DNA of 7,077 bases from Candidatus Omnitrophota bacterium (GTDB lineage Bacteria > Omnitrophota > 4484-213). Location of the stretch: positions 1-7,077 of the forward strand of contig DAOWIN010000080.1 in NCBI GenBank assembly GCA_030640885.1, written 5' to 3'. This document shows positions 1-4,939 of this stretch, in pieces; positions within the stretch are counted from its first letter, which is position 1, and the number at the start of each line of letters is the position of its first letter. The notes below the pieces were generated by a model. That model was not told the origin of the DNA and ran no database searches. It worked only from the letters and a program-made list of their open reading frames with translations. A program made the position numbers and the translations under genes.

Positions 1-2
1 AA

Positions 3-164
3 ATGGTTAAAACATTGATGATAACGAAGAAACAAGCTAGGTGCGAACACGACTGGGATAATGATACGAAAAAGTGTCGGATTTGCAAGATAACAGAAGA
101 AGTGTGGGAAGTATTAGCCAATACTAGAGCAGTTAAAGTATTAAGAAGAAAGGAGAGGAGGTGA
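3..164 (+). CDS. Small zinc-finger-like protein (53 aa; 5' end uncertain)
   Basis: This reads open from an ATG at the window edge and could extend further upstream. The product is 53 residues. It carries C14-x-H16 followed by C25-x2-C28 (CEHDW...KCRICK), a pattern seen in many small phage proteins that probably bind one zinc ion. The C-terminal third is rich in Arg and Lys (RRKERR at the end), so nucleic-acid contact is possible. Its stop codon is embedded in the Shine-Dalgarno site of the next gene (AGGAGGTGA), so the two genes are tightly linked. No ribosome site can be judged because only two bases precede the ATG; a second ATG lies five codons in. The function is unknown. The zinc motif is seen; zinc binding is inferred. 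Confidence 0.55.
   Translation: MVKTLMITKKQARCEHDWDNDTKKCRICKITEEVWEVLANTRAVKVLRRKERR
156..164 (+). promoter_or_regulatory. Full-length Shine-Dalgarno site (AGGAGGTGA)
   Basis: This is a complete complement to the 3' end of 16S rRNA and sits just upstream of the ATG at 167. It contains a GTG (161-163) that could be misread as the start, but that GTG lies inside the ribosome-binding site. The ATG at 167 is therefore the likely start. The same element recurs at 345-353 before the next gene. Confidence 0.75.
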
Positions 165-166
165 AA

Positions 167-343
167 ATGATTAAAAAAATTTATGGGAAAGGTAGACCAT
201 CCTACAAAATCCATATTTATCAGCCTAAACCTGAGTTAATGTTGCTCAAACCTTATAAAGTCAGAGTTTACAAAGACGGTAAGAGGGTGGCTTGTAAAGG
301 ATTAGAGGTTGTTTTGCATTTACCAGCAGGTTCTAAATATTAG
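167..343 (+). CDS. Hypothetical small protein (58 aa)
   Basis: This is a 58-residue protein that I do not recognise. The ATG at 167 is chosen over the GTG at 161 because a full AGGAGGTGA ribosome site covers 156-164. The sequence alternates hydrophobic and basic residues (YKIHIYQ, YKVRVYKDGKRV, LEVVLHL), which suggests a small beta-rich fold. It has one cysteine and no signal peptide or membrane span. It lies between the zinc-finger gene and a coiled-coil gene in the same direction, and the next ribosome site starts directly at its stop codon. The strong translation signals on both sides make it very likely to be a real gene, but no function can be assigned. Confidence 0.7.
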   Translation: MIKKIYGKGRPSYKIHIYQPKPELMLLKPYKVRVYKDGKRVACKGLEVVLHLPAGSKY

Positions 344-357
344 GAGGAGGTGAAAAT

Positions 358-570
358 ATGACTAGCCAAGACTTTAAAGCTTTACTAGAAGTGTTTGATA
401 AAATCGCAAATGCCCTTGAGGAAATTCGATTTAATACTAAACATTTTGACAGGCTGACAGAGCTTATAGACGCTGTGGACGGGCTCGCTTCACCATTGCG
501 GAGGATTGCCGGGGAGCTTGAGGAAAAAGCCGAAAGAGAGGCACCTGGGAGGGCTGAAGAATGCGAATAA
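358..570 (+). CDS. Hypothetical helical / coiled-coil protein (70 aa)
   Basis: This 70-residue acidic protein starts at an ATG preceded by AGGAGGTGA (345-353). Nearly the whole chain has helical heptad character (FKALLEVFDKIANALEEI, then a stretch up to ELEEKAEREA), so a coiled coil or a small helical bundle that oligomerises is likely. There is no Cys pair, signal peptide or membrane span. Its end overlaps the start of the SWIM-type gene by ten bases, and the GGGAGGG ribosome site for that gene (547-553) lies inside this reading frame, which indicates coupled translation. The function is unknown. It may partner with its neighbours in the recombination module, but that is only an inference from position. 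Confidence 0.7.
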   Translation: MTSQDFKALLEVFDKIANALEEIRFNTKHFDRLTELIDAVDGLASPLRRIAGELEEKAEREAPGRAEECE

Positions 571-788
571 TTAAAGTTCCTAGTAAATCAAACCCTAAAA
601 TCACCCGCACCGTTCGGATTAAAGAGGGGCTAGCCGGTGAGAAAATTTACGAATGCTCTTGTCCGGCGAATGTTTGGTATCGGGTTTCAAAGGGCAGAAG
701 CGGAAAATCTGAATGTCGCCACATAAAATTCGCAAAAGAGAAATTGGCACTTGACAAGAAAACAAAAAGAGATTATAATAGATTTTAG
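561..788 (+). CDS. SWIM-type zinc-finger protein (75 aa)
   Basis: The protein has 75 residues with C32-x-C34 and C52-x-H54, matching the SWIM zinc-finger signature (C-x-C-x(n)-C-x-H, here n = 17). The first strand-like part (residues 1-30) is basic and Thr-rich, and the tail is Lys-rich (KEKLALDKKTKRDY). SWIM domains bind DNA or protein; in eukaryotes SWIM proteins such as Sws1 act with Rad51-type recombinases. Here the gene lies directly before the ERF annealing protein, so a helper role in recombination is a reasonable inference. It starts at an ATG inside the previous gene with a GGGAGGG ribosome site. A strong promoter for the next gene lies inside its 3' end. The motif match is clear; the function is inferred. 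Confidence 0.75.
   Translation: MRIIKVPSKSNPKITRTVRIKEGLAGEKIYECSCPANVWYRVSKGRSGKSECRHIKFAKEKLALDKKTKRDYNRF
751..779 (+). promoter_or_regulatory. Perfect sigma70-type promoter for the recombination genes
   Basis: TTGACA (751-756) and TATAAT (774-779) are separated by exactly 17 bases, a full consensus match. Transcription should begin near 786, at the stop codon of the SWIM-type gene, giving a leader of about 22 bases that includes the ribosome site before the ERF start at 808. The spacer is A-rich and closely resembles that of the promoter at 5586-5614 (both contain AAAACAAAA at the same offset from TTGACA). The box match is seen; activity is inferred. Confidence 0.8.
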
Positions 789-807
789 AAAGGGGGTGAA
801 AAAATAA

Positions 808-1476
808 ATGCCTATGAAAAAGACCAAAAAGCCGAAAGTTACAGTCCAGGTAATCAAGAAGACTGCGGTTGCCAAGAATATACACCAAGCTCTTGTTAAT
901 ATCCAGAAAGATTTGAGAGCACCAAAATCTCAATTCAACAAGTTCGCTAATTTTAAGTATCGTTCTTGTGAGGATATTCTCGAGGCGGTCAAGCCATTAC
1001 TAGGAAATCTGCATTTAACAATTTCAGATAGAATAGTGCTGGTTGGTGCTAGATATTATATTCAGGCGACTGTTAAACTTTCAGACGGAAAAGAGTCAAT
1101 AGAAAATGTTGCTTTTGCTAGAGAGTCCTTAGCCAAAAAAGGAATGGACGATGCTCAAATAACAGGAGCTACCAGTTCGTATGCTCGCAAATATGCTTTG
1201 AATGGTTTGTTTGCGATTGACGACACAAAGGATGCTGATAACAAAAAACAAGCTCCTAGCTCTAAGGTTAAAGCAGATAGTCTGTTGACCGAAGGTGATA
1301 TGAAGAAAATCTCTGGTTTCTTGCAGGAAATAAACAATGCCAAGACTACCGCCGAGTTAAACAAAATCGGTGTTAGGACTAAGGCTGCCGGAAAAATCGG
1401 CAAGTTCAACAAAAACCAGTTGATTGTTCTTCGGGAAGCATACGCCAGTAAATCCAAAAAGTTGGCATTCAAGTAA
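808..1476 (+). CDS. erf: ERF-family single-strand DNA annealing protein (222 aa)
   Basis: ERF-family proteins bind single-stranded DNA and anneal complementary strands during phage recombination and genome circularisation. The core spans about residues 26-144 and carries the family's recognisable segments: NFKYRSCEDILEAVKPLL (48-65) and QITGATSSYARKYALNGLFA (117-136), followed by an acidic DDTKDAD stretch. A low-complexity linker (about 145-158) leads to a second helical, Lys-rich part (160-222), of the kind often used in annealing proteins to contact partners. The total length is typical for the family. The start is ATG 808 with GGGGGTGA at 792-799; ATG 814 is a close alternative. It has its own consensus promoter, and the adjacent nuclease gene starts two bases after its stop, a classic annealase-nuclease pairing. 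Confidence 0.93.
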   Translation: MPMKKTKKPKVTVQVIKKTAVAKNIHQALVNIQKDLRAPKSQFNKFANFKYRSCEDILEAVKPLLGNLHLTISDRIVLVGARYYIQATVKLSDGKESIENVAFARESLAKKGMDDAQITGATSSYARKYALNGLFAIDDTKDADNKKQAPSSKVKADSLLTEGDMKKISGFLQEINNAKTTAELNKIGVRTKAAGKIGKFNKNQLIVLREAYASKSKKLAFK

Positions 1477-1477
1477 T

Positions 1478-2224
1478 ATGAAATTAAGCGTTACCAAGAT
1501 ATCAACCTTTAAAGACTGCCCTCGAAAGTTTTGGTATGCGTATAATATGCGTATATTAACTCCGAAAAGCGAGGGCTTTTATTTTGGTAGTGCTGTCCAC
1601 GAAGGACTTGAATACTACTATTTGGGTAAAGACCCGATGCAGGGAGTCGACAAATCCCTCTTTGGTAAAAAAGCCAACATCAGCGAGGAAGCCAAAGAGG
1701 GTGTTGACCCCTACAAACTGCGTAAAGAAGCTAAAAGGATTTTTTCAATCTACCCACAGCAAGCACCCTATTTGAAACCGCTTTTAGTAGAGCATATTTT
1801 TAACGTTCCTCTAATCCACCCGGAAACAAAGGAGACGCTTCCAGTGGTCTTTACCGGGAAGATGGACTTAATAACGGAGGATGCTAAGATTGTTGACCAC
1901 AAGACCGCTTCTGGCTCACCGGGGAGCTTCTTCGAGGTCAAAAATAACCTGCAAGCAAGCGGTTATACCTACGCCTATTTGAGAATGTTCGGGAAGTTGC
2001 CAAAGTGCTTTCTTTTTAATACAATTATTAAAGGGAATACCCGGAGAGAGCCAAGATTTGAACCAAACTTTACTAAGAAAACCATCGAAGATTGTTGTAA
2101 TTTCTTCGATATTTGCAAGGAAGTTTACGGAGCACTAAAAAGAAAAGAAACTAAAGATTATACTAATTATTATCATTGCAGATTTTGTAGATTTCACGAT
2201 ATCTGCCCGTATGACAGAAGATAA
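1478..2224 (+). CDS. Cas4/RecB-like PD-(D/E)XK nuclease with Fe-S cysteines (248 aa)
   Basis: This is a 248-residue PD-(D/E)XK exonuclease of the RecB/AddB/Cas4 type. Visible motifs in order are: C14 in KDCPRKFWY; H41 in GSAVHEGLE; D130 in FTGKMDLI; D140-x-K142 in IVDHKTAS; Q159 and Y163 in QASGYTYAY (the QxxxY motif); and a C-terminal C234-x2-C237-x5-C243. C14 plus the three terminal cysteines form the layout of a 4Fe-4S cluster, as in Cas4 and AddB. Such phage enzymes resect DNA ends for annealing proteins, and ERF ends two bases before this ATG. No clear ribosome site precedes it, so translation probably depends on coupling with ERF. No CRISPR array or cas1 is present, so a recombination role is favoured over spacer acquisition. 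Confidence 0.9.
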   Translation: MKLSVTKISTFKDCPRKFWYAYNMRILTPKSEGFYFGSAVHEGLEYYYLGKDPMQGVDKSLFGKKANISEEAKEGVDPYKLRKEAKRIFSIYPQQAPYLKPLLVEHIFNVPLIHPETKETLPVVFTGKMDLITEDAKIVDHKTASGSPGSFFEVKNNLQASGYTYAYLRMFGKLPKCFLFNTIIKGNTRREPRFEPNFTKKTIEDCCNFFDICKEVYGALKRKETKDYTNYYHCRFCRFHDICPYDRR

Positions 2225-2230
2225 ATAAAA

Positions 2231-2359
2231 ATGATAAAAGACTCAATCCTTTTCAGCCCATCAACGCCAACGCCTATAAGAATAGTCTTAGGGGTAGTGA
2301 TAGTATTAACAATAATAGCAGCGTTTGTATTATTTAATAAGGTTGTGATGAAAGAATGA
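2231..2359 (+). CDS. Single-span membrane microprotein (42 aa)
   Basis: This 42-residue ORF starts six bases after the nuclease stop. A short polar N-terminus rich in Pro, Ser and Thr (SPSTPTPIR) is followed by about 20 uninterrupted hydrophobic residues (about 18-36: IVLGVVIVLTIIAAFVLF), then NKVVMKE. This is a convincing single transmembrane segment. Its stop overlaps the next ATG as ATGA, fitting the coupling used across the operon. There is no strong ribosome site (only A-rich sequence), so translation is probably coupled. Small single-span phage proteins can act in superinfection exclusion, lysis control or membrane anchoring. Nothing in the sequence decides between these. Confidence 0.55.
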   Translation: MIKDSILFSPSTPTPIRIVLGVVIVLTIIAAFVLFNKVVMKE

Positions 2360-2613
2360 CACTTATAACTATTAAGAGCATTGAGAAAGATTTTGATTAT
2401 TATTTGGGTGCTAGGCACGAGCCATACCCAGCCATTAAACAATTTTACCGCAAAAAAATAAAACAAATGCTAAGCGAAATAAGAGCAGGATTACCAAAAT
2501 TACCAGAAAAAGGCTCATCTGATTTTGCTCAGGGAATAGTTTGCTATTTTGCCTTAGTGTCCGAATACCTTAACAAAAAAGTAGATGCTATTAAAGGAGA
2601 AAATGAAACTTAA
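2356..2613 (+). CDS. Hypothetical protein (85 aa)
   Basis: This 85-residue protein was not recognised. The start is fixed by an ATGA overlap with the membrane microprotein. The chain looks mainly helical, with a basic central part (YRKKIKQMLSEIRAGLPKL) and a hydrophobic segment near the end (GIVCYFALVSEYL) that is too short and polar for a clear membrane span. Its last codons contain the AAAGGAGA ribosome site of the next gene, and the two genes overlap by 11 bases. It belongs to the coupled run of small genes downstream of the recombination module. No function is proposed. Confidence 0.65.
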   Translation: MTLITIKSIEKDFDYYLGARHEPYPAIKQFYRKKIKQMLSEIRAGLPKLPEKGSSDFAQGIVCYFALVSEYLNKKVDAIKGENET

Positions 2614-2896
2614 ACAGAAAATCTATAGAGCAATGGACAGCTTCCTTGTAGAGGCAAAAGATAAGCGTGGGACGGAAAGAAGCCTTGAGCGGTTAAACAA
2701 AGACCGACATTTGTTTGTAAAAAGAATGGAGGCTCTTTTTCGGGAAGAGCGAAAAAAGGTTTATCAAGAGGCAATCAAACTATTCAAGAAATTCAAGAAT
2801 GAGCCTATGACTGGCAATGTAGTAATTTTAGAATTAAGAGGGTTAATGTATAGATTTAACAAAAAACGCATAGATTTAGGAGAGGTGGGGGGATGA
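2603..2896 (+). CDS. Hypothetical basic helical protein (97 aa)
   Basis: This unrecognised protein has 97 residues, is strongly charged and basic, and is almost entirely helix-forming (ERSLERLNKDRHLFVKRMEA, REERKKVYQEAIKLFKKF). It has no cysteines and no signal peptide or membrane span. ATG 2603 is chosen because AAAGGAGA precedes it (2593-2600), although the spacing is short; an in-frame ATG at 2585 has no comparable site. The stop overlaps the next ATG as ATGA. The charge pattern would suit nucleic-acid or protein binding, but this is weak inference. Confidence 0.65.
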   Translation: MKLKQKIYRAMDSFLVEAKDKRGTERSLERLNKDRHLFVKRMEALFREERKKVYQEAIKLFKKFKNEPMTGNVVILELRGLMYRFNKKRIDLGEVGG

Positions 2897-3096
2897 GAAA
2901 AACTTGTAATAATTGTAAATGGTGGAAGAAAGGAATTACAAGATATCCTAGAAAAGTAAAGAAATGGTGGCAGATTTGGATAAAGAGTAAGCCTAAAGTA
3001 GGTTTATGTAGAAATTCTTTTTATGAAAAGCATCATAAAGATACACAAGAAAATTATTATTGTAGAAAGTGGATGGAAGGAGCAGTAGAGAAATGA
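2893..3096 (+). CDS. Small Cys4 zinc-binding-like protein (67 aa)
   Basis: The 67-residue product has C5-x2-C8 near the start (TCNNCKWWKK) and C39 and C57 later, followed by a Trp (CRKWMEG). This C-x2-C...C...C-x2-W arrangement is common in small phage proteins and suggests one zinc site. The middle is rich in Lys and Trp (KVKKWWQIWIKSKPK), consistent with binding nucleic acid or a membrane surface. The start has a good ribosome site (AGGAGAGGTG, 2878-2887) and an ATGA overlap with the upstream gene; the stop also forms ATGA with the next gene. The function is unknown. Confidence 0.7.
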   Translation: MRKTCNNCKWWKKGITRYPRKVKKWWQIWIKSKPKVGLCRNSFYEKHHKDTQENYYCRKWMEGAVEK

Positions 3097-3353
3097 AGAA
3101 AATAAAAGAAATTGCTCACGAGATTTATCTTTGTGGCGTTGATGAAAATCCGTATGACGCAGAGGATTTAACAAAAGAATTACTTAAAGAACTCAAAAGA
3201 GAACGCCAAGCAATGGCAAAGGCGTTGAGGATGAAGGAGGAGGACGGTTGGGCTAGGCGTGGGATGTCCTCTAATAGTTTTACGATTGGTTGGAATCAAG
3301 CCGTCCAACGATTCAACAAGAAAATCGACACCTATTTGAAAGGCAAGAAATGA
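3093..3353 (+). CDS. Hypothetical helical protein (86 aa)
   Basis: This 86-residue unrecognised protein starts at the ATGA overlap with the Cys4 gene. An AAGGAG site lies about ten bases upstream. The first half is acidic and helical (DAEDLTKELLKELKRERQAM). The second half contains SFTIGWNQAVQRFNKKIDTY, a helix pattern often found near the ends of small phage proteins. There is no signal peptide, membrane span or cysteine pair. A ten-codon ORF (3350-3382) bridges its stop and the next gene start with ATGA at both ends, which may pass ribosomes on. No function is assigned. Confidence 0.65.
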   Translation: MKKIKEIAHEIYLCGVDENPYDAEDLTKELLKELKRERQAMAKALRMKEEDGWARRGMSSNSFTIGWNQAVQRFNKKIDTYLKGKK

Positions 3354-3378
3354 GCCTTTATTGGTGGGGGAGGGAGAG

Positions 3379-3561
3379 ATGAGTCTAGACGATAGACAGC
3401 TTTATAGAAGCAAACTTTGTAAGTTGGCAGAAAAAAAGGGCAGAGAAAGAGGTGGAGAAAATCCTTTTGGAGATGCTTGGAATATTAACAATGATTTACA
3501 AGAACAGGCTTTTGCTTTTGAAAAAGGAAAGCTTAAAAGAGCAAAGGGGCTGATAAAATGA
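3379..3561 (+). CDS. Hypothetical small protein (60 aa)
   Basis: This is a 60-residue basic protein. ATG 3379 is chosen because a GGGGGAGGGAGAG purine tract ends just before it; an in-frame TTG at 3361 is a less likely start. The sequence is a mix of helical, Lys-rich ends (KLAEKKGRERGG, FEKGKLKRAKGLIK) around a polar middle (NPFGDAWNINNDLQEQ). It is not recognised. The stop overlaps the next ATG as ATGA, and an AAAGGGG site for that gene lies inside this frame, so the pair is translationally coupled. Confidence 0.6.
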   Translation: MSLDDRQLYRSKLCKLAEKKGRERGGENPFGDAWNINNDLQEQAFAFEKGKLKRAKGLIK

Positions 3562-3770
3562 CTAACGAAAAATACCCCTTAATAGACCCCTTAATGGAGA
3601 ACGAAACAAGAGAAACACCTGGCTCTCCTGAAGTAGAGAGGATCGAAAGACAAAGAGAACTAAGAGGCCACCTCTCTGACTCTGACTTCTTCAGCACAAT
3701 GATTAGGCTTTACAGAATAGGGGGGAATGTTAAGCCCTTAGTAAAGAGGTGGATTGAGAGGAAGAAATGA
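3558..3770 (+). CDS. Hypothetical small protein (70 aa)
   Basis: This 70-residue protein was not recognised. The N-terminal half is polar, charged and Pro-containing (LIDPLMENETRETPGSPE), probably disordered. The C-terminal half looks like two helices (DSDFFSTMIRLYRI, VKPLVKRWIERKK) with a basic end. The start is supported by the ATGA overlap and by AAAGGGG (3543-3549) eight bases upstream. It is the last well-supported gene before a 211-base stretch that holds only tiny ORFs and the structured element described below. Confidence 0.65.
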   Translation: MTNEKYPLIDPLMENETRETPGSPEVERIERQRELRGHLSDSDFFSTMIRLYRIGGNVKPLVKRWIERKK

Positions 3771-3832
3771 AAATAGAAATCACGCACAAGCTCAAGGCTA
3801 AACAAATTACTATGATAGTTGACTATCAATGA
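3767..3832 (+). CDS. Possible 21-aa leader ORF
   Basis: A 21-codon ORF starts in an ATGA overlap with the preceding gene, has a GAGAGG ribosome site (3756-3761), and ends in another ATGA. The peptide (MKIEITHKLKAK..., ending in MIVDYQ) shows no domain. The last codons are made of the palindrome at 3813-3828. It may be a genuine tiny gene, a leader peptide that delivers ribosomes to the next ORF, or chance. The signals are good for its size, but protein-level evidence is absent. Confidence 0.3.
   Translation: MKIEITHKLKAKQITMIVDYQ
3813..3828 (+). promoter_or_regulatory. 16-bp operator-like palindrome (TGATAGT-TG-ACTATCA)
   Basis: This is a perfect inverted repeat of 7-base arms around a two-base centre, the size and form of a dimeric phage repressor or Cro-type operator. 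It overlaps a TATGAT sequence (3811-3816) that resembles a -10 box, although no matching -35 box was found 16-18 bases upstream. It could alternatively form a short RNA hairpin immediately before the ATG at 3829. The repeat is seen; the operator role is inferred. Confidence 0.4.
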
Positions 3833-3963
3833 CAATAAAATCGCAGAGCATTTTGACAATTAGAAAGGGCGACAAAGGTGTACCCCTGAAAGAGTGGCTT
3901 AATAGCCTACACTGGTTGGAATTAAGGGGTTACCAGTCCAACCTCGCCCTCTTTAGAGGTTAA
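3829..3963 (+). CDS. Possible 44-aa ORF overlapping a structured element
   Basis: A 44-codon ORF opens at an ATGA overlap with the 21-codon ORF and ends at TAA just before the nuclease gene. It has no ribosome site of its own; the palindrome occupies that position. The peptide (SILTIRKGDKGVPLKEWLNS, then LHWLELRGYQSNLALF) is not absurd as a protein but matches nothing I recognise. Most of the ORF (3867-3949) coincides with a segment capable of dense base pairing, so the constraint here may be on RNA or DNA structure instead of on protein. I cannot tell which; both could hold. Confidence 0.35.
   Translation: MTIKSQSILTIRKGDKGVPLKEWLNSLHWLELRGYQSNLALFRG
3867..3949 (+). ncRNA. Candidate structured RNA with pseudoknot
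   Basis: An 83-base, GC-richer segment can form four helices. P1 is GGGCGA (3867-3872) with TCGCCC (3944-3949). P2 is AGTGGCT (3893-3899) with AGC/CACT (3904-3906, 3910-3913), with a three-base bulge. P3 is GGTTGG (3914-3919) with CCAACC (3938-3943). A pseudoknot joins ACCCCT (3882-3887) to AGGGGT (3925-3930) in the P3 loop, extended by GGT (3877-3879) with ACC (3932-3934). P2 abuts P3, and P3 abuts P1. A four-base hairpin CCTC-TTTA-GAGG (3948-3959) would compete with P1. It is not a tRNA (no T-loop or anticodon arm) and I do not recognise a known riboswitch or ribozyme. It could be a regulatory leader for the nuclease gene at 3982 or a DNA-level structure. Confidence 0.4.
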
Positions 3964-3981
3964 GATGAGAAAGGAAGAAGT

Positions 3982-4491
3982 ATGGAAGGCAAAAAACATA
4001 AATACTTAAAAAAAATAGCACAGATAAAAGCTCATTATATGGGGTATAGAATAATTTACCCAGAAGTTTACGCTGAATATGTTAATGGCATTCTTGATGT
4101 AGTAGGAGCAAGAATGCTATATCCTTATAAAAAAGCGGATACTATTGGAATCGAAGTAAAAGTAAGTAGGTCAGATTACCGTTCTTTGAAACAAAAAGCT
4201 AATGCAAGAAAAGGAGAGATATTTGAAGAGAAAGAACTAGGTTGTAATTACAGATACTTTTTAACACCGCCTAATTTGATAAGCAAAGGCGAATTATATG
4301 ATGGTTGGGGATTGATGGAATTTAATGGCAAAAGAGTAAAAATTGTAGTTAAAGCTCCAAGGAAAAAGGTTAACAATGTTCCTGCGCTTTTTGCTTTAGC
4401 AGGTGTGGCTCATAATTTATTTCACCAACGGAAAACAGGATTGATGGCTGGTTTTGCTTTTATAAGTTATAGAGATATAGAAAAAGAATAA
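3982..4491 (+). CDS. MmcB-like PD-(D/E)XK nuclease (169 aa)
   Basis: The protein resembles the MmcB-type DNA-repair nuclease family within the PD-(D/E)XK fold. Visible elements are a candidate first acidic residue (E28 or E32, in PEVYAEYV), D39 in GILDVVGAR, E58-x-K60 in IGIEVKVSRSDYRSLK, then a hydrophobic strand YRYFLTPPNLI (90-100) and GWGLMEF (108-114). The E-V-K-x-SRSD-Y arrangement is the most family-like part. It would cut or bind DNA during repair or recombination; the substrate is unknown. The start is ATG 3982 with AAGGAAG eight bases upstream. It follows the structured element directly, which might control it. No signal peptide or membrane span is present. Fold assignment is fairly secure; the exact family is less so. 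Confidence 0.75.
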   Translation: MEGKKHKYLKKIAQIKAHYMGYRIIYPEVYAEYVNGILDVVGARMLYPYKKADTIGIEVKVSRSDYRSLKQKANARKGEIFEEKELGCNYRYFLTPPNLISKGELYDGWGLMEFNGKRVKIVVKAPRKKVNNVPALFALAGVAHNLFHQRKTGLMAGFAFISYRDIEKE

Positions 4492-4492
4492 A

Positions 4493-4630
4493 ATGACAAT
4501 AGAAACAGTCAAACACACCAAAGCCGACAAGGAAAACCCCAAGCTCTATAAAAAAGAGAGGGGAAGGCACTATTCGGAACAGACTGGGCATCGTAAAAGA
4601 GGTAAGTTTAAGAAGGAGGTAAACCGATGA
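4493..4630 (+). CDS. Hypothetical basic protein (45 aa)
   Basis: A 45-codon ORF follows the nuclease stop by one base and ends with an ATGA overlap into the next gene. The product is very basic (KKERGRHYSEQTGHRKRGKF) with no hydrophobic core, so it is probably unstructured alone and could bind nucleic acid. The upstream ribosome site is weak (A-rich GAATAAA), so translation may depend on coupling with the nuclease gene. The strong AAGGAGGT site at 4613-4620, for the next gene, lies within its 3' end. No function is assigned. Confidence 0.5.
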   Translation: MTIETVKHTKADKENPKLYKKERGRHYSEQTGHRKRGKFKKEVNR

Positions 4631-4788
4631 AGCAAAAAATAACTAAAGACAGTTTATTAAAATTTATTCAAGTAATAGTTGCTAGTATGGGACTTAATCC
4701 TTTAACAATGGTTCAAGGAAAAGAAATAGAAAGATTGTTCAAAAAAGAATTTGGAAAGCAATTATTTAGAAGCAAAGGAGTTGAATAG
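4627..4788 (+). CDS. Hypothetical small protein (53 aa)
   Basis: This unrecognised 53-residue protein has an excellent ribosome site (AAGGAGGT, 4613-4620) at good spacing from ATG 4627, and an ATGA overlap with the upstream ORF. The sequence suggests a helix, a Gly-Leu-Asn-Pro turn and a second helix (SLLKFIQVIVASMGLNPLT, KEIERLFKKEFGKQLF), a compact arrangement compatible with a small DNA- or protein-binding domain, but no clear helix-turn-helix signature is visible. The AAAGGAG site for the next gene lies inside its end. Confidence 0.65.
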   Translation: MKQKITKDSLLKFIQVIVASMGLNPLTMVQGKEIERLFKKEFGKQLFRSKGVE

Positions 4789-4929
4789 GTGAAAAAGAAA
4801 ATTAAACGTTTAATTCACTGGCTTATGGTTAAAATAATCAATCCGTTGACATTCTATTCGATATGGCACAAAGGCAAAGAACCCAAGTTTGATAGCAAGG
4901 AAGCGTATTATCCAAGTGATATTTTTTGA
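4789..4929 (+). CDS. Hypothetical small protein, GTG start (46 aa)
   Basis: The ORF starts at a GTG directly after the preceding TAG, with AAAGGAG eight bases upstream (4774-4780). The product is 46 residues: a basic, amphipathic N-terminal part (KKKIKRLIHWLMVKIINPL) that could lie on a membrane surface, then a polar tail with aromatic residues (EAYYPSDIF). It is not recognised. The ribosome site of the next gene begins at its stop codon. Good spacing and a strong site make the gene credible in spite of its size and GTG start. Confidence 0.55.
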   Translation: MKKKIKRLIHWLMVKIINPLTFYSIWHKGKEPKFDSKEAYYPSDIF

Positions 4930-4939
4930 AAGGAGGAGT

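Noticed and set aside
619..933. Minus-strand ORF of 104 codons
   Set aside because: It lies opposite the SWIM and ERF genes, is not preceded by a convincing ribosome site, and its Phe/Leu/Cys-rich product is what the complement of Lys/Glu-rich genes gives.
1155..1472. Minus-strand ORF of 105 codons
   Set aside because: It is fully antisense to the well-supported ERF gene and has no domain.
1478..2224. CRISPR-associated Cas4 proper
   Set aside because: No CRISPR repeats, cas1 or cas2 are present. The ERF neighbour and the greater length fit a phage recombination nuclease better.
2732..2758. GCTCTT...AAGAGC hairpin near an A-run
   Set aside because: It is inside a coding frame, no T-run follows on either strand in the right position, and alternative pairings compete. 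Probably chance.
3853..3881. TTGACA at 3853-3858 as a promoter
   Set aside because: The bases 16-18 downstream (around AGGTGT) do not resemble a -10 box. The same holds for TTGACA at 4846 and 5733.
3867..3949. tRNA or tRNA-like gene
   Set aside because: The outer stem has acceptor-like length, but there is no T-loop (TTCGAAT type), no seven-base anticodon loop and no D-arm layout.
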